Shown here: positions 9,490 through 19,083 of the stretch, piece after piece | Position numbering within the stretch: the first letter of the stretch is position 1 | How the letters are laid out: each line of letters opens with the position of its first letter | NCBI RefSeq assembly: GCF_014653275.1 | Contig: NZ_BNAL01000012.1 | Span: 1 to 64,000 of the forward strand | DNA length: 64,000 bases | Direction: 5' to 3' | Source: Deinococcus piscis | GTDB lineage: Bacteria > Deinococcota > Deinococci > Deinococcales > Deinococcaceae | The notes under the pieces: model-generated | What the model saw: only the letters and a program-made list of their open reading frames with translations | What the model was told of the DNA's origin: nothing | The model's database searches: none | Translations under genes and position numbers: made by a program

Positions 9490-9597
9490 CTTCTCGATAA
9501 AGGCAAACCCTCTGTGAAGAGGGGACGCAAAGCCTACGGAACTTTCATGCTCAGCCCCTTGGGGACTTGCATCAGAGTTGGCCGGGCCACCGAAGGA
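9490..9597 (+). ncRNA. cyclic-di-GMP-I riboswitch (GEMM)
   Basis: The sequence carries the GEMM-I core: GGCAAACC (9502-9509), hairpin CCCTCT-GTGA-AGAGGG with a GNRA tetraloop, then GACGCAAAGCCTACGG, then a second long hairpin (AACTTTCATGC pairing with GCATCAGAGTT across CCCC/GGGG), which should carry the tetraloop receptor. A closing helix can form between CTTC near 9490 and GAAG near 9592. The latter is part of the GAAGGAAGG Shine-Dalgarno of the downstream gene. This suggests c-di-GMP binding sequesters or releases the ribosome site. Motif identity is direct; the ON or OFF direction is inference. Confidence 0.88.
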
Positions 9598-9604
9598 AGG
9601 TCCT

Positions 9605-10867
9605 ATGAAAAAACGTGGTTTGACTTACGCTCTGGTAGGCTTGCTTATGGCCGGTTGCTCCACCAGTCCCGCTGCGCCCACTCCTGACGCTGCCCCTGCA
9701 GACAGTCTGGAATCGCTGGCCCGCAAAACTCCGAAAAGCCCTACAGCACCGGCTCCGGCCCCAGCTCCAGCGCCCGCACCGGCCCCTGCGCCCACTCCCG
9801 CGCCGGCACCCACTGCGCCCGTCGGTCCTAGCACGGCCCAGGTCCGCGCTGACGGCACCTTGACGGTGAACGGCCAGGCCATGTTCCCGATGGGCTTTTA
9901 TCATGTCTCCTGGGCTGGCGACGCCGAGCGGCGGATGCGCGACATGCACGCCATTGCCGACCTGGGATTCAATACCATGAACTCCACCATGTTTGACCCG
10001 GAAGGCGACCTGGAAGGCTACCGCAAGCTGCTGGACGCTGCGCAGGCCCGCGGCATGAAGATGCTGGTCGAAGACTTCAATGAGACCTCCATCCGGACGT
10101 TCAAGGACCACCCCGCGCTGCTGGGCTGGATGGTGGCCGACGACTGCAACCGCCTCGTCAGCCCTGAAGAGCTGCAACGCCGCAGCGAAAGCGTCAAGCA
10201 GCTGGACCCCAACCACCTGACCTACACCAGCATGGCGATTTCGTACGCCAGCAGCCACACCGAGTACTTTGGCCGCGCCGATGCCGTGGGCAACCAGAGC
10301 TACCCTGTGGACGGCGGCGATCCCCTGAACGTGGTGTACCCGATGATGACCCGCCTGGTGGCTGAGGCCAGCGCCAAAGGCACCTTGCCCATCGCCAACC
10401 TGCAAAGCTTCCGCTGGGAAAATGGCCGCTACCCCACGCCTGCCGAGCTGAACAACATGACCAACCAGGCGATTGCCGCTGGGGTCAAGGGCATCCTGTA
10501 CTACACCTACCTGGACCGCACCAACGACCTCGCCAGCTACACTGGCCTGAACGACGAACTGCGCCGCCTCGCCAGCGAAGTGAAGGTGCTGGCCCCCGCC
10601 CTGACCGAAGGGCAGCGCACCGAATTGCCCGCCGCCGCCAGCAACCGCCAGGTCAAAGCGCACATGTGGACCTACGGCAGCCGCCGCTACGTGCAGGTCG
10701 TGAGTCTCGACGACACCGTGAGCCAGTCGGTCAAGGTGCAGCTGCCCGGCACCGTGGGCAGCCTCCAGCCTCTGTTTGCAGAGCGCAGGAACACCCTGAC
10801 CCTGCAGGGCACCACCGCCGCTGGCACCCTGGCTCCGCTGTCCAGCCAATGGTACGAACTGCGCTGA
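9605..10867 (+). CDS. c-di-GMP-riboswitch-controlled lipoprotein with TIM-barrel-like domain
   Basis: 420-residue lipoprotein, paralogue of the preceding gene. The signal peptide ends in LLMAGC (Cys about 17), followed by a long low-complexity linker of alternating Ala-Pro from about residue 45 to 75. Then comes the domain beginning TLTVNGQAMFPMGFYHVSWA, with DLGFNTMN, HPALLGWMVADDCN, VGNQSYPVDGG, and GVKGILYYTYLD. The ATG at 9605 follows GAAGGAAGG, whereas the earlier in-frame start lies inside the riboswitch. The Ala-Pro spacer suggests the domain is held away from the membrane. With the riboswitch, expression is probably tied to biofilm/exopolysaccharide state. Enzymatic activity is unproven. 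Confidence 0.8.
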   Translation: MKKRGLTYALVGLLMAGCSTSPAAPTPDAAPADSLESLARKTPKSPTAPAPAPAPAPAPAPAPTPAPAPTAPVGPSTAQVRADGTLTVNGQAMFPMGFYHVSWAGDAERRMRDMHAIADLGFNTMNSTMFDPEGDLEGYRKLLDAAQARGMKMLVEDFNETSIRTFKDHPALLGWMVADDCNRLVSPEELQRRSESVKQLDPNHLTYTSMAISYASSHTEYFGRADAVGNQSYPVDGGDPLNVVYPMMTRLVAEASAKGTLPIANLQSFRWENGRYPTPAELNNMTNQAIAAGVKGILYYTYLDRTNDLASYTGLNDELRRLASEVKVLAPALTEGQRTELPAAASNRQVKAHMWTYGSRRYVQVVSLDDTVSQSVKVQLPGTVGSLQPLFAERRNTLTLQGTTAAGTLAPLSSQWYELR

Positions 10868-10897
10868 GTCAGAGCATCCCCACCTCCGGGATCACCT

Positions 10898-10948
10898 GAG
10901 GGCCAGCCATGAACAGGAGAAAGAAAGCTCCTGCCCCGGCTGGCCCTC
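10898..10948. repeat. nested inverted repeat between convergent genes
   Basis: GAGGGCCAGCC (10898-10908) pairs perfectly with GGCTGGCCCTC (10938-10948), and inside it CAGGAG pairs with CTCCTG. No U-tract follows on either strand, so it is not a standard intrinsic terminator, but it may stop RNA polymerase or protect 3' ends from both sides. Confidence 0.6.
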
Positions 10949-11023
10949 ACTGTGCGCTGATCCAGTTGTGTCCTGGTGCAGTTCTGTCCTGGTCTACCTG
11001 GCAGCGCACAACATCAAGAAGCC

Positions 11024-11059
11024 GCCATGAGCAAGGGGAGCTCCCCCTACGCTCATGGC
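11024..11059. repeat. second nested inverted repeat between convergent genes
   Basis: GCCATGAGC (11024-11032) pairs with GCTCATGGC (11051-11059), enclosing the self-complementary GGGGAGCTCCCC. It lies 22 bp from the end of the sugar dehydrogenase gene. It probably acts as a factor-assisted terminator or 3' stabiliser; no T-run is present. Confidence 0.55.
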
Positions 11060-11081
11060 GTTGCTGCTATATCAGCTCAGC

Positions 11082-12563
11082 TCAGTTGCCGGTGTAGGTA
11101 AAGGCCAGAATGGCTCCAGGGTTAGCGAGGGCCTTGCTGGGCTGACCATTGGGCATCAGCATGCTGCCGCTGCTATCGGTGGCCACATAAATGGTGCGCT
11201 GGTCGGGCGAGAAGGCCAGGTCGCGGTAGCGGTTGACCGTGGTCACGCCCGGCAGCGGTACAGCCTGACCGCGTGCATTCTGCCCACTGGGGCTAAGAGG
11301 AATCTGGTAGACCGCGCCATCTTTGAGGCTGGTCATCAGCAGCGAGTTCTGAAGGTGGGGAATTCCCGCAAAGCTCTTTTCGTAGATGTCAATGCTGCTG
11401 GGCGCAGTGGTGGGGTTGCACAGGTAACCTGTCCAGCCTTCGCAGGCCACGTCACTGAAATCGTGGGTCTTGGGGCGCGTCCAGAAGGTCATCAGGGGGT
11501 CAGTGTAGTCGGCCCCATCATACTCGCTTTCCTTGACCACCGGCACTTCGGCAGGCGGATTGGAGTAGTTGAACTCGAGCGTCTCGCAGTTGGGGGCCGC
11601 CGACCAGTTGGCGTAGGCGTAGGCCTGGTCATCCTGATAGCCCGCAATGTGGGGCCAGCCATAGTTCTTTCCGCCCGCGAGAATGTTGATTTCGTCGTCG
11701 GTGTTGGGGCCTTGTTCGCTGGAGTACAGCAGCCCATTTTGCCCGAAGGCCAGGCCCTGCGTGTTGCGGTGTCCCACGGTGTAGATGTGGCTCCGGACAC
11801 CGTCAAAGCTGGGGTTGTCAGTGGGAATGCTGCCATCAACATTCAGGCGCAGCGTCTTGCCGACATACAGGTCGTAGTTGCCCGCAGCGATATCCGCGGC
11901 GCTGGGCATTTCCTGCGCGCGAATGGGCTTGCAGACGTGGGCCAGCTGGTTGTGACCAAGCTCGCCAAAGCTGAGGTACAGCTTGCCATCCGGCCCAAAC
12001 TTGAGACGGCCCCCGTTGTGGTCCAGACCGCCAGGCAGGTTCTCAATGACGGTGGTGGGCTGGGTCAGCTTGCCCGCCGCCTTGTCAAAGGTGTAGCGCA
12101 CGATACGCTTGTGAACCAGTTTCTCATCGGCATCCGAGCCGTAGGTGTAGGTCACATAGACCCAGTCCCGGCCCACGCCACGCAGCAGATCAGGATGCAG
12201 CGCCATGCCCAGCACACCCAGGTGCTGCCCACCAGCGAGGGCTTCGGGAATATTCACGGCAACTTGCTTGGTGCCCGTCTGAGGATTCACCCGAACAACA
12301 CGCTTGCCGAGGCGCTCCGTCACCCACAGCCAGCCGTCCGGCCCCGTAGAAATTTCCCAGGGCATTTCGAAGCCGGTGCTGACCACGCGCATGCTGTAGC
12401 CGCTGGACACGGGCTTGGCAGCATTGGGCGCCGCATGTACGCCTGGTTGCGCCGGAGCAGAAGGAACCACGATAGGCCGAGCTGGCTGACCTGCGCCGCC
12501 TGCACTGGCCGAGGCCAGCAGGGTCAAGGCGAGGAGGGAACTGCCGAATAATTTTTGTTTCAC
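11082..12563 (-). CDS. secreted glucose/sorbosone dehydrogenase-like (PQQ) protein
   Basis: 493-residue secreted beta-propeller protein. The signal peptide (LFGSSLLALTLLASASAGGA) is followed by the start of the glucose/sorbosone dehydrogenase fold: GFEMPWEISTGPDGWLWVTE, GVLGMALHPDL, LDHNGGRLKFGPDGKLYLSFGE, and GHRNTQGLAFGQNGLLYSSEQGP. In characterised members the propeller binds PQQ and Ca and oxidises aldoses at the cell surface. The start is GTG; no Shine-Dalgarno is visible, but TAGACT sits 6 bp upstream, fitting a leaderless transcript. Function in this organism is inferred from family only. Confidence 0.85.
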   Translation of the reverse strand: MKQKLFGSSLLALTLLASASAGGAGQPARPIVVPSAPAQPGVHAAPNAAKPVSSGYSMRVVSTGFEMPWEISTGPDGWLWVTERLGKRVVRVNPQTGTKQVAVNIPEALAGGQHLGVLGMALHPDLLRGVGRDWVYVTYTYGSDADEKLVHKRIVRYTFDKAAGKLTQPTTVIENLPGGLDHNGGRLKFGPDGKLYLSFGELGHNQLAHVCKPIRAQEMPSAADIAAGNYDLYVGKTLRLNVDGSIPTDNPSFDGVRSHIYTVGHRNTQGLAFGQNGLLYSSEQGPNTDDEINILAGGKNYGWPHIAGYQDDQAYAYANWSAAPNCETLEFNYSNPPAEVPVVKESEYDGADYTDPLMTFWTRPKTHDFSDVACEGWTGYLCNPTTAPSSIDIYEKSFAGIPHLQNSLLMTSLKDGAVYQIPLSPSGQNARGQAVPLPGVTTVNRYRDLAFSPDQRTIYVATDSSGSMLMPNGQPSKALANPGAILAFTYTGN

Positions 12564-12659
12564 GACAGGAGTCTAACTTAAAGGTTCTCGATTTTCAAAA
12601 GTACTTTGGTTTTTAAAGGGCATACCAATTTGACCCAGATTGCTGAGTGATACTGTGGC

Positions 12660-14579
12660 TGGAACATCCCCGCCTGCACGGGGAAAACGTCATCGTTCTC
12701 AGCCTGAGCCTGTGCCAGCGTGGAACATCCCCGCCTGCACGGGGAAAACCAGGCGTTCATCCTCTAGTTCCTTGCGCTCCGCGGAACATCCCCGCCTGCA
12801 CGGGGAAAACTAGCAATGTCTGTAGATGTCTCTGATTGAGACAGGAACATCCCCGCCTGCACGGGGAAAACGCACAGATGCAAGTCCTGGCGGAACTCAT
12901 CCGCGGAACATCCCCGCCTGCACGGGGAAAACACGGTGATCTATGACGTGAGTCTATGCCCAGACGGAACATCCCCGCCTGCACGGGGAAAACCCGGAGG
13001 AACAACCCGCGTGGCCGCCCCTGGGCGGAACATCCCCGCCTGCACGGGGAAAACGTCCTCCGCACCGAGCCGGGGATGTTCGAGCGCGGAACATCCCCGC
13101 CTGCACGGGGAAAACCACGCCCCGCCCGCCTATCCGGCACAGCGGGGCGGAACATCCCCGCCTGCACGGGGAAAACGAATCATGCGGCTTGGGTGCCCTC
13201 GTCGGGGCCGGAACATCCCCGCCTGCACGGGGAAAACCACTGCGCCCCGGCTGCATTCGCGTTCAGCACCGGAACATCCCCGCCTGCACGGGGAAAACGC
13301 CTGCCAGCATGGCCGTGGTGAGGGGGACATAGGAACATCCCCGCCTGCACGGGGAAAACAGTGGCACCAGCACATCACGGAGCAGAGGCGTCGGAACATC
13401 CCCGCCTGCACGGGGAAAACCCTGCAGAATAATCCAGCTCCCGAACGGCCTTCGGAACATCCCCGCCTGCACGGGGAAAACAAAATCGCCCGCGCTGACG
13501 ATGACGAAAAGCACGGAACATCCCCGCCTGCACGGGGAAAACCTGCCAATGCTGACGGCGGGGGCACTGGGGGTCGGAACATCCCCGCCTGCACGGGGAA
13601 AACCCGGTCCACATGGACGCCCCAGAGCGCCCGCACGGAACATCCCCGCCTGCACGGGGAAAACACCCGGTCTGCCCAGTCGGTTTCAATCCGCGCCGGA
13701 ACATCCCCGCCTGCACGGGGAAAACGCCACCGGGCGGTCTGTCTGCCGGGTCAGAAACGGAACATCCCCGCCTGCACGGGGAAAACCGCACCCACACCAG
13801 TTCAGCGGTTTGGGTGCTCGGAACATCCCCGCCTGCACGGGGAAAACCCGGTCCTCCGGCGTGGGCGGCACCACACGGGCGGAACATCCCCGCCTGCACG
13901 GGGAAAACCCATAAGCCATGTCTCATAAGCTCATTTTTTGCGGAACATCCCCGCCTGCACGGGGAAAACTGGGCATCCTGGCCCCAGATGGTGAAGTGGG
14001 CCGGAACATCCCCGCCTGCACGGGGAAAACGTCCCCTACACCCTTCACGGCCACCAGGCGCTCGGAACATCCCCGCCTGCACGGGGAAAACGCCGCGTTC
14101 AGCTCCTCACTCACCTCCAGGGCCGGAACATCCCCGCCTGCACGGGGAAAACTCTGTGTGATGAGCTGCTGCTGAGCGCGGCTGCGGAACATCCCCGCCT
14201 GCACGGGGAAAACAGCCGACTCAGGGCCGCGAAAGCCCGGTCCCACGGAACATCCCCGCCTGCACGGGGAAAACCGGATGACCTCCAGCTGGAGCGGGGC
14301 CAGGTGCGGAACATCCCCGCCTGCACGGGGAAAACGGTCATGCCGTTGCTGACACCCACGCCTACAGCGGAACATCCCCGCCTGCACGGGGAAAACTCAC
14401 CCGGCGGGGGTGACGCTTTTTGCCCCGCCGGAACATCCCCGCCTGCACGGGGAAAACCGGCACCAGGGCCTCCAGGGGCACGCGGTCGCCGGAACATCCC
14501 CGCCTGCACGGGGAAAACTAAGGTGGCAGGAGTAAATATGGAATACGCAACGGAACATCCCCGCCTGCACGGGGAAAAC
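12660..14579 (-). CRISPR. CRISPR array 1, type I-E, 32 repeats / 31 spacers
   Basis: Thirty-two repeats with an exact 61-bp period (29-bp repeat plus 32-bp spacer). In crRNA orientation (minus strand) the repeat begins GTTTTCCCCGTGCAGG and ends CGGGGATGTTCCG. It forms the CCCCG/CGGGG hairpin and yields an 8-nt handle ATGTTCCG after Cas6e cleavage. The leader-proximal end is at 14579, next to cas2, so new spacers enter there and transcription runs leftward. The first 28 bases are identical in all copies. The last base is G in 28 of 32 and differs at 12660, 12721, 12843 and 13331. The distal repeat is not degenerate, suggesting loss of the old end of the array. Confidence 0.98.
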
Positions 14580-14645
14580 ACTTCTCCTGTCATGCTTCTC
14601 GGCCCAAAGGAGCCGTTTGGTATCCTCACACACCCTGGATACAGA
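14580..14645 (-). promoter_or_regulatory. leader of array 1
   Basis: The 66 bp between the cas2 stop and the first repeat is the only space for a leader, so leader elements must extend into the cas2 coding end or be short. The last bases before the repeat, GGAGAAGT, resemble GGTGAAGT before array 2, the only clear shared leader motif. No strong promoter boxes are evident, so the array may be co-transcribed with the cas operon. Confidence 0.55.
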
Positions 14646-14984
14646 TCACAATGTTTCCCACTCCTCCTCGTCCTGTGCCATGAAGTCGGGCAGAAGCTTC
14701 TCGTAGCGGGCGTCTTTCACGGCCACCAGTTGGTAGCCTTCTATGTTCACCAGTTGCCGCCGAGCCTCGCCGTGCATCCGGATGGTGAAACCCTGCTCGC
14801 CATTGCTGCGAAACAGCTGGGTGCAGCGGCCAGCGCGGGCGTGCTGCACGACCTTGTCCCACAACAGGTCGCGGACAGTGGCACTTACCGCGCCGACATA
14901 CACGCCGGTCTGCACCTCAATCAGCCAGCGCGAAAGCTCGCCGCGCAGCGAGTCCGGCACCTTTTCCAGGGTCATTACCACCAT
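14646..14984 (-). CDS. cas2: CRISPR-associated endoribonuclease-fold protein Cas2 (type I-E)
   Basis: 112-residue Cas2 of the I-E type (Cas2e). It starts [20 protein letters not shown] and contains [21 protein letters not shown], matching the E. coli form closely in pattern. It forms the Cas1-Cas2 integrase scaffold that inserts spacers at the leader end of the array. It is somewhat longer than the 94-residue E. coli protein because of an acidic tail ([10 protein letters not shown]). It is the last gene of the cas operon, 12 bp after cas1, and abuts array 1. Confidence 0.95.
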   Translation of the reverse strand: MVVMTLEKVPDSLRGELSRWLIEVQTGVYVGAVSATVRDLLWDKVVQHARAGRCTQLFRSNGEQGFTIRMHGEARRQLVNIEGYQLVAVKDARYEKLLPDFMAQDEEEWETL

Positions 14985-14996
14985 GCGCCCACCTGC

Positions 14997-15929
14997 TCAG
15001 GCATAGTTTTTACCCCCAGCGACGTCGCCGTCCGGGTCGTAGAGGTCGCCCACGTCTTCTCCCTGTGGGTCGTCCTTGTACTCGTCGTCAAAGAGGGTGA
15101 GCAGGTCGTTCGCCATACGCTCCAGCAGGCGCGACTGCCGGATGTGGTCGCGTAGGGCGAGGCGTACCCGGCGGTCAATGTCCTCGCCGCCTTTGGCCGC
15201 TTCCTGAAAGGCGATGGGCGAGACGATTTCCATCTTGTACAGGTCGGTGATGTCGTAGACCAGGCTCAGCTGCTTGCCGGTGTGGACAAAGCCCAGCGCG
15301 GGCGTGTACCCACAGCTCAGGATGGCAGCGTGCGCCAGCCCGTTCAGGCAGGTGTTCCCGGCACTGATGGCCTTGTTGATAGGGGTTGCGTCGTCCCAGT
15401 TGGCGCGGTTGTACTTGCGCTCCTCCCACCGCACGCCGTAAGTGCTGCTGTAGCGCGAGTACAGCGCCTTGACCCGCGCCCCCTCGCGCCCGCGAATCTG
15501 TTGCAGGCTCAGGTCATCCGGCAGCCCTTCGGGAAAACGCATGGTGTACATCTGGCGGATGATCCGCATGCGGCTCTTTTCATTGGCCCACAGCCGGGCC
15601 TGGCGCATCAGGCGGTGTGATTTGCTCGCCTCGCCCACGCCCGCTGCGTAGAAGCGCACGCCCTGTTCGCCCACCCAGACCACCGAGCAACCTGTGCGGG
15701 AAAGGGCGGTCATCGCGCTGTGTGACACGCTGCTGCCAGGGCCGAGCAGCAGCACGCCCAGGCTGGCACACGGAATGGAAATCATGCCTTCGGGGTGAAA
15801 CGCCTGAATGGAGCGGTCATTCTGCTCCAGCACCGTGTGTTCGAGGTATAGGTACGATGTGCCGTCGCGGAACTTGGGCAACTCGCGCAGGTTCTGCCGC
15901 TTCCAGATGATGGGGGTGCCTTCGGTCAT
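14997..15929 (-). CDS. cas1: CRISPR-associated integrase Cas1 (type I-E)
   Basis: 310-residue Cas1e. Metal-binding catalytic residues are visible: Glu149 in GREGARVK, His216 in GFVHTG, and Asp226/Asp229 in SLVYDITD, matching the E. coli set Glu141, His208, Asp218/Asp221. With Cas2 it captures prespacers and integrates them into the array. The C-terminal tail is acidic and low-complexity ([17 protein letters not shown]). It lies four bases after cas6e within a single operon. Confidence 0.97.
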   Translation of the reverse strand: MTEGTPIIWKRQNLRELPKFRDGTSYLYLEHTVLEQNDRSIQAFHPEGMISIPCASLGVLLLGPGSSVSHSAMTALSRTGCSVVWVGEQGVRFYAAGVGEASKSHRLMRQARLWANEKSRMRIIRQMYTMRFPEGLPDDLSLQQIRGREGARVKALYSRYSSTYGVRWEERKYNRANWDDATPINKAISAGNTCLNGLAHAAILSCGYTPALGFVHTGKQLSLVYDITDLYKMEIVSPIAFQEAAKGGEDIDRRVRLALRDHIRQSRLLERMANDLLTLFDDEYKDDPQGEDVGDLYDPDGDVAGGKNYA

Positions 15930-15932
15930 GGG

Positions 15933-16585
15933 CTACCCCCGCGCGAGGCTCAGCAGGCCGAAGCCCAGTGCCTTGGCCTTGCCGATGCCTCCCTGAACCG
16001 TGGCAGCCAGTTCGGCGGGGTCTTCTACCCGCAGGAGTCCTTCAAAGGTGACCGCGAAGAACGTCATGGGCGGGCCACCCCGCGCCTTGTACAGCCGCAC
16101 GTTGCCGCTCTGGGCGATGTCGGCCCCAATGAGCGAAAAGCCGCCGCGTTCGCCCTGGCGTTCGAGCCAGTCCACCTGCTCCTTCGCGCCGCGCAGGGCC
16201 TCGCGTTTGGTGCGCGGTTCGGCGGTCTTGTCCTGCCCATCGCGCCAGCGGTTCGCAGTCACGTTGGCCCGCAGACGGAAAGCCAGCGTCTGGCCCGCTT
16301 GGAGGCCGGACAGGTCAAAGGGTTTGACATGCGGCTCGGCCTGAAAGTAGTCGGGCGAACGCGCAGCAATGGCGTCCCAGTCGGGCCGGGACACGCTCTG
16401 CACCAGCAGACCCTGCGGGCCGTCGTCACGCCACAGCAGGCGTTCGCCCTCGGGCAACGGGCCGGGAACTTCGCCCGCATTCGGGAAAGCCCAGCGCAGG
16501 GTCTGGTGCAGGCTGTAGGCGCTGCGGAGGTCGTTTGACGCTTGCCGGTCACGGGGGTTCAGAAAGAGGCGGGAGAGATAAAGGC

Positions 16586-16589
<4 letters not shown>
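15933..16589 (-). CDS. cas6e: crRNA-processing endoribonuclease Cas6e (Cse3/CasE)
   Basis: 218-residue Cas6e that cuts pre-crRNA at the base of the repeat hairpin and stays bound to it within Cascade. It begins [12 protein letters not shown]; His28 in [10 protein letters not shown] corresponds to the catalytic His near position 26 of the family. The C-terminal glycine-rich loop [16 protein letters not shown] contacts RNA. Length is normal for the family. The ORF overlaps the cas5 stop by four bases. Confidence 0.95.
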
Positions 16590-17293
<704 letters not shown>

Positions 17294-18451
17294 TTACTGC
17301 TCCAGCGCACTCATGGCTGCGGCAACCGTGCCCTCAATCAGCGCGTCCACCGACGGCATCTCGGTGCCGAACACTTCAGCCGCCCCCTCACGGGCGATGA
17401 ACCGGGCCTGTCCTGCATCCCCGAAAACGCTGTTTTGCCATTTCATCTCGTCGGCCAGCGCCTCGGTACTGGGCTTCAGATAACCGCTGCCCCGCTCGGC
17501 CACCACGCCTTTTTCAAAAGCATTGGCAAGGTTGCGCGGCGAAGCGTTGGTGCGAACGACTTGCACCATCAGTGCGGGCAGGTTGTGCGCGGCGAAGGTG
17601 TTTTGCTTGCCCGTCGGCGCAGCGAAAATGCTGGCGTACAGGAAGGCCCGCAGCCCCTTTTCTAGCAGTTCGCGGTCGCCTTGCAGGTTGTCCAGCAGCT
17701 TTTGCAGGTCAATGGCGGCGTAGCGGTACATCGTCGCGCTGGCGAATTCTACCGTGCCCAGCATGTCGGCCCCGGCATTGTCCTGCGGCTTGAGGTCGTC
17801 CACCGCCGTGTAAAAGTCGTACTGCCGCTCGCGCAGCGCGTGGGTGGAGATGGGGTGCGCCACCTGCGCCGCAGCGTCGGCATTTTTGTCGGGCAGGTCG
17901 GCCAGCATCCGCCCGAACAGGGCCACATCTACCGCCTTGGAGCCGTTCAGGGCACCCTTGAGCTGTGCGTTGAGGTCGCCGCTGAGCGCCGCTTTTTTGC
18001 TGGCTTTCTTCTTCTTGCCGCCCTCGGGTTCAGGCTCGGGCGCAGCCGCCTGAAACTCGCTCCAGTTGTTGCTGACAATGTCGGCCACACGCTGCAATTC
18101 GTCGCGGCCCAGAAACAGCAGGTACTGGCTCTTGCCTTCCTTGATAGGCAGACCCAGACCGCCCAGCGCCAGTTCTGCGGCGGCCAGGCGCTCGGCGTCG
18201 GTGCTGCCTTGGGCCTGAATGCGGCGGGCAATCTCCTCGTGGGCACGCTTGGTGCGCTGGCCCAGTTCGGCTTCGCTCAGAATCTGGCGCTGGGCAAAAT
18301 CCTGCCGCATCGCCCGCTTGAACGACTGCGACGAAATCCGCAGGCGGCGCGTACCCCCGAAAAAAGCGTCCTTGGGGCTGCCGGTGTCGTCACGGTTGAG
18401 GTTGCTGGGGGCGAAATTCTGGAGGTAGTGCAGTTCGAGGATGGCTTTCAT
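17294..18451 (-). CDS. cas7: Cascade backbone subunit Cas7e (CasC)
   Basis: 385-residue Cas7e, expected six copies per Cascade along the crRNA. The start [19 protein letters not shown], then [16 protein letters not shown], is the characteristic family N-terminus. The internal [18 protein letters not shown] and ISTHA segments also fit. Its thumb insertion flips out every sixth crRNA base in known structures, which matters for the guide-target pattern at 21260-21289. A Lys/Ala-rich stretch ([12 protein letters not shown], about residues 145-160) is an unusual charged insert. The start overlaps the cas11 stop by four bases. Confidence 0.95.
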   Translation of the reverse strand: MKAILELHYLQNFAPSNLNRDDTGSPKDAFFGGTRRLRISSQSFKRAMRQDFAQRQILSEAELGQRTKRAHEEIARRIQAQGSTDAERLAAAELALGGLGLPIKEGKSQYLLFLGRDELQRVADIVSNNWSEFQAAAPEPEPEGGKKKKASKKAALSGDLNAQLKGALNGSKAVDVALFGRMLADLPDKNADAAAQVAHPISTHALRERQYDFYTAVDDLKPQDNAGADMLGTVEFASATMYRYAAIDLQKLLDNLQGDRELLEKGLRAFLYASIFAAPTGKQNTFAAHNLPALMVQVVRTNASPRNLANAFEKGVVAERGSGYLKPSTEALADEMKWQNSVFGDAGQARFIAREGAAEVFGTEMPSVDALIEGTVAAAMSALEQ

Positions 18452-19083
18452 GCGGTGGCTCCTTCCGGGGCAGAGGGTTGGGCGGGTTCGGTGGGTTCGT
18501 CAGTGGGGGCGGCGCTGCCTTGCGGCGGTTCGCGGTGAATCTCGCTGTAAAACTCCCTGGCCCAGCGGCGGCGGACCGGATCGCCCCAGTGCAGCAGGTC
18601 GCTTGCCAGACGCACCCAGTCGGGCGTTAGGTCTTCGGTGGCGAGCAACATCACCGCCTGGCGCATCTGGTAATTCAGACCGTCACGGTCAGCGTCCAGC
18701 AGGGCCAGAAAGCGCTTTTCGGTGCTGGGCCTTGCTCCTTGGGCCACATACAGGCGGCCCATCAATCGGCCAATGCTGGGGGCCTGTTCGGCTTTGGCGG
18801 CAGCTTCGGCTTCGCCAGAGATGTCCGGTTCTTCACCTTCGTCGCGGGCCTGGGGTTTGAGGGCGTACAGCCCGGCCAGCAGTTGCAGCGCATCTTTGGT
18901 GTGCTTGGGCGCTGCGCCGTAGCCGGTACGGGCGTACAGTCCTTCCAGCCAGTACACGCTGCGCTCGTCACCGCCCAGGCCGCGCCGGAGCTGCGCCAGT
19001 GGGCCGCGTTCCAGCCGCGCCAGTTCATTTACGAAGCGGGCAACCCGGTCATCCGCCGCCCTGTTCTCTTTAATTTGGGTCAC
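18448..19083 (-). CDS. cas11: Cascade small subunit Cas11e (Cse2/CasB)
   Basis: 211-residue helical small subunit that lines the Cascade belly and stabilises the displaced strand. Conserved features include [17 protein letters not shown], the YWLEGLYA segment and [10 protein letters not shown] with [13 protein letters not shown] place the start at GTG 19083 because AAGGAGG stands just upstream and the protein then begins [17 protein letters not shown] as expected; a farther start at 19170 would put 30 non-homologous residues in front. It overlaps the cas8e end by 14 bases. The C-terminal tail is Pro/Ala/Glu-rich. Confidence 0.93.
   Translation of the reverse strand: MTQIKENRAADDRVARFVNELARLERGPLAQLRRGLGGDERSVYWLEGLYARTGYGAAPKHTKDALQLLAGLYALKPQARDEGEEPDISGEAEAAAKAEQAPSIGRLMGRLYVAQGARPSTEKRFLALLDADRDGLNYQMRQAVMLLATEDLTPDWVRLASDLLHWGDPVRRRWAREFYSEIHREPPQGSAAPTDEPTEPAQPSAPEGATA

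Noticed and set aside
12757..14630. Many long open frames with repeated HPRLHGEN, SPPARGK or FPRAGGDV motifs
   Set aside because: They are translations of CRISPR array 1; the 61-bp period gives false repeat proteins in every frame.
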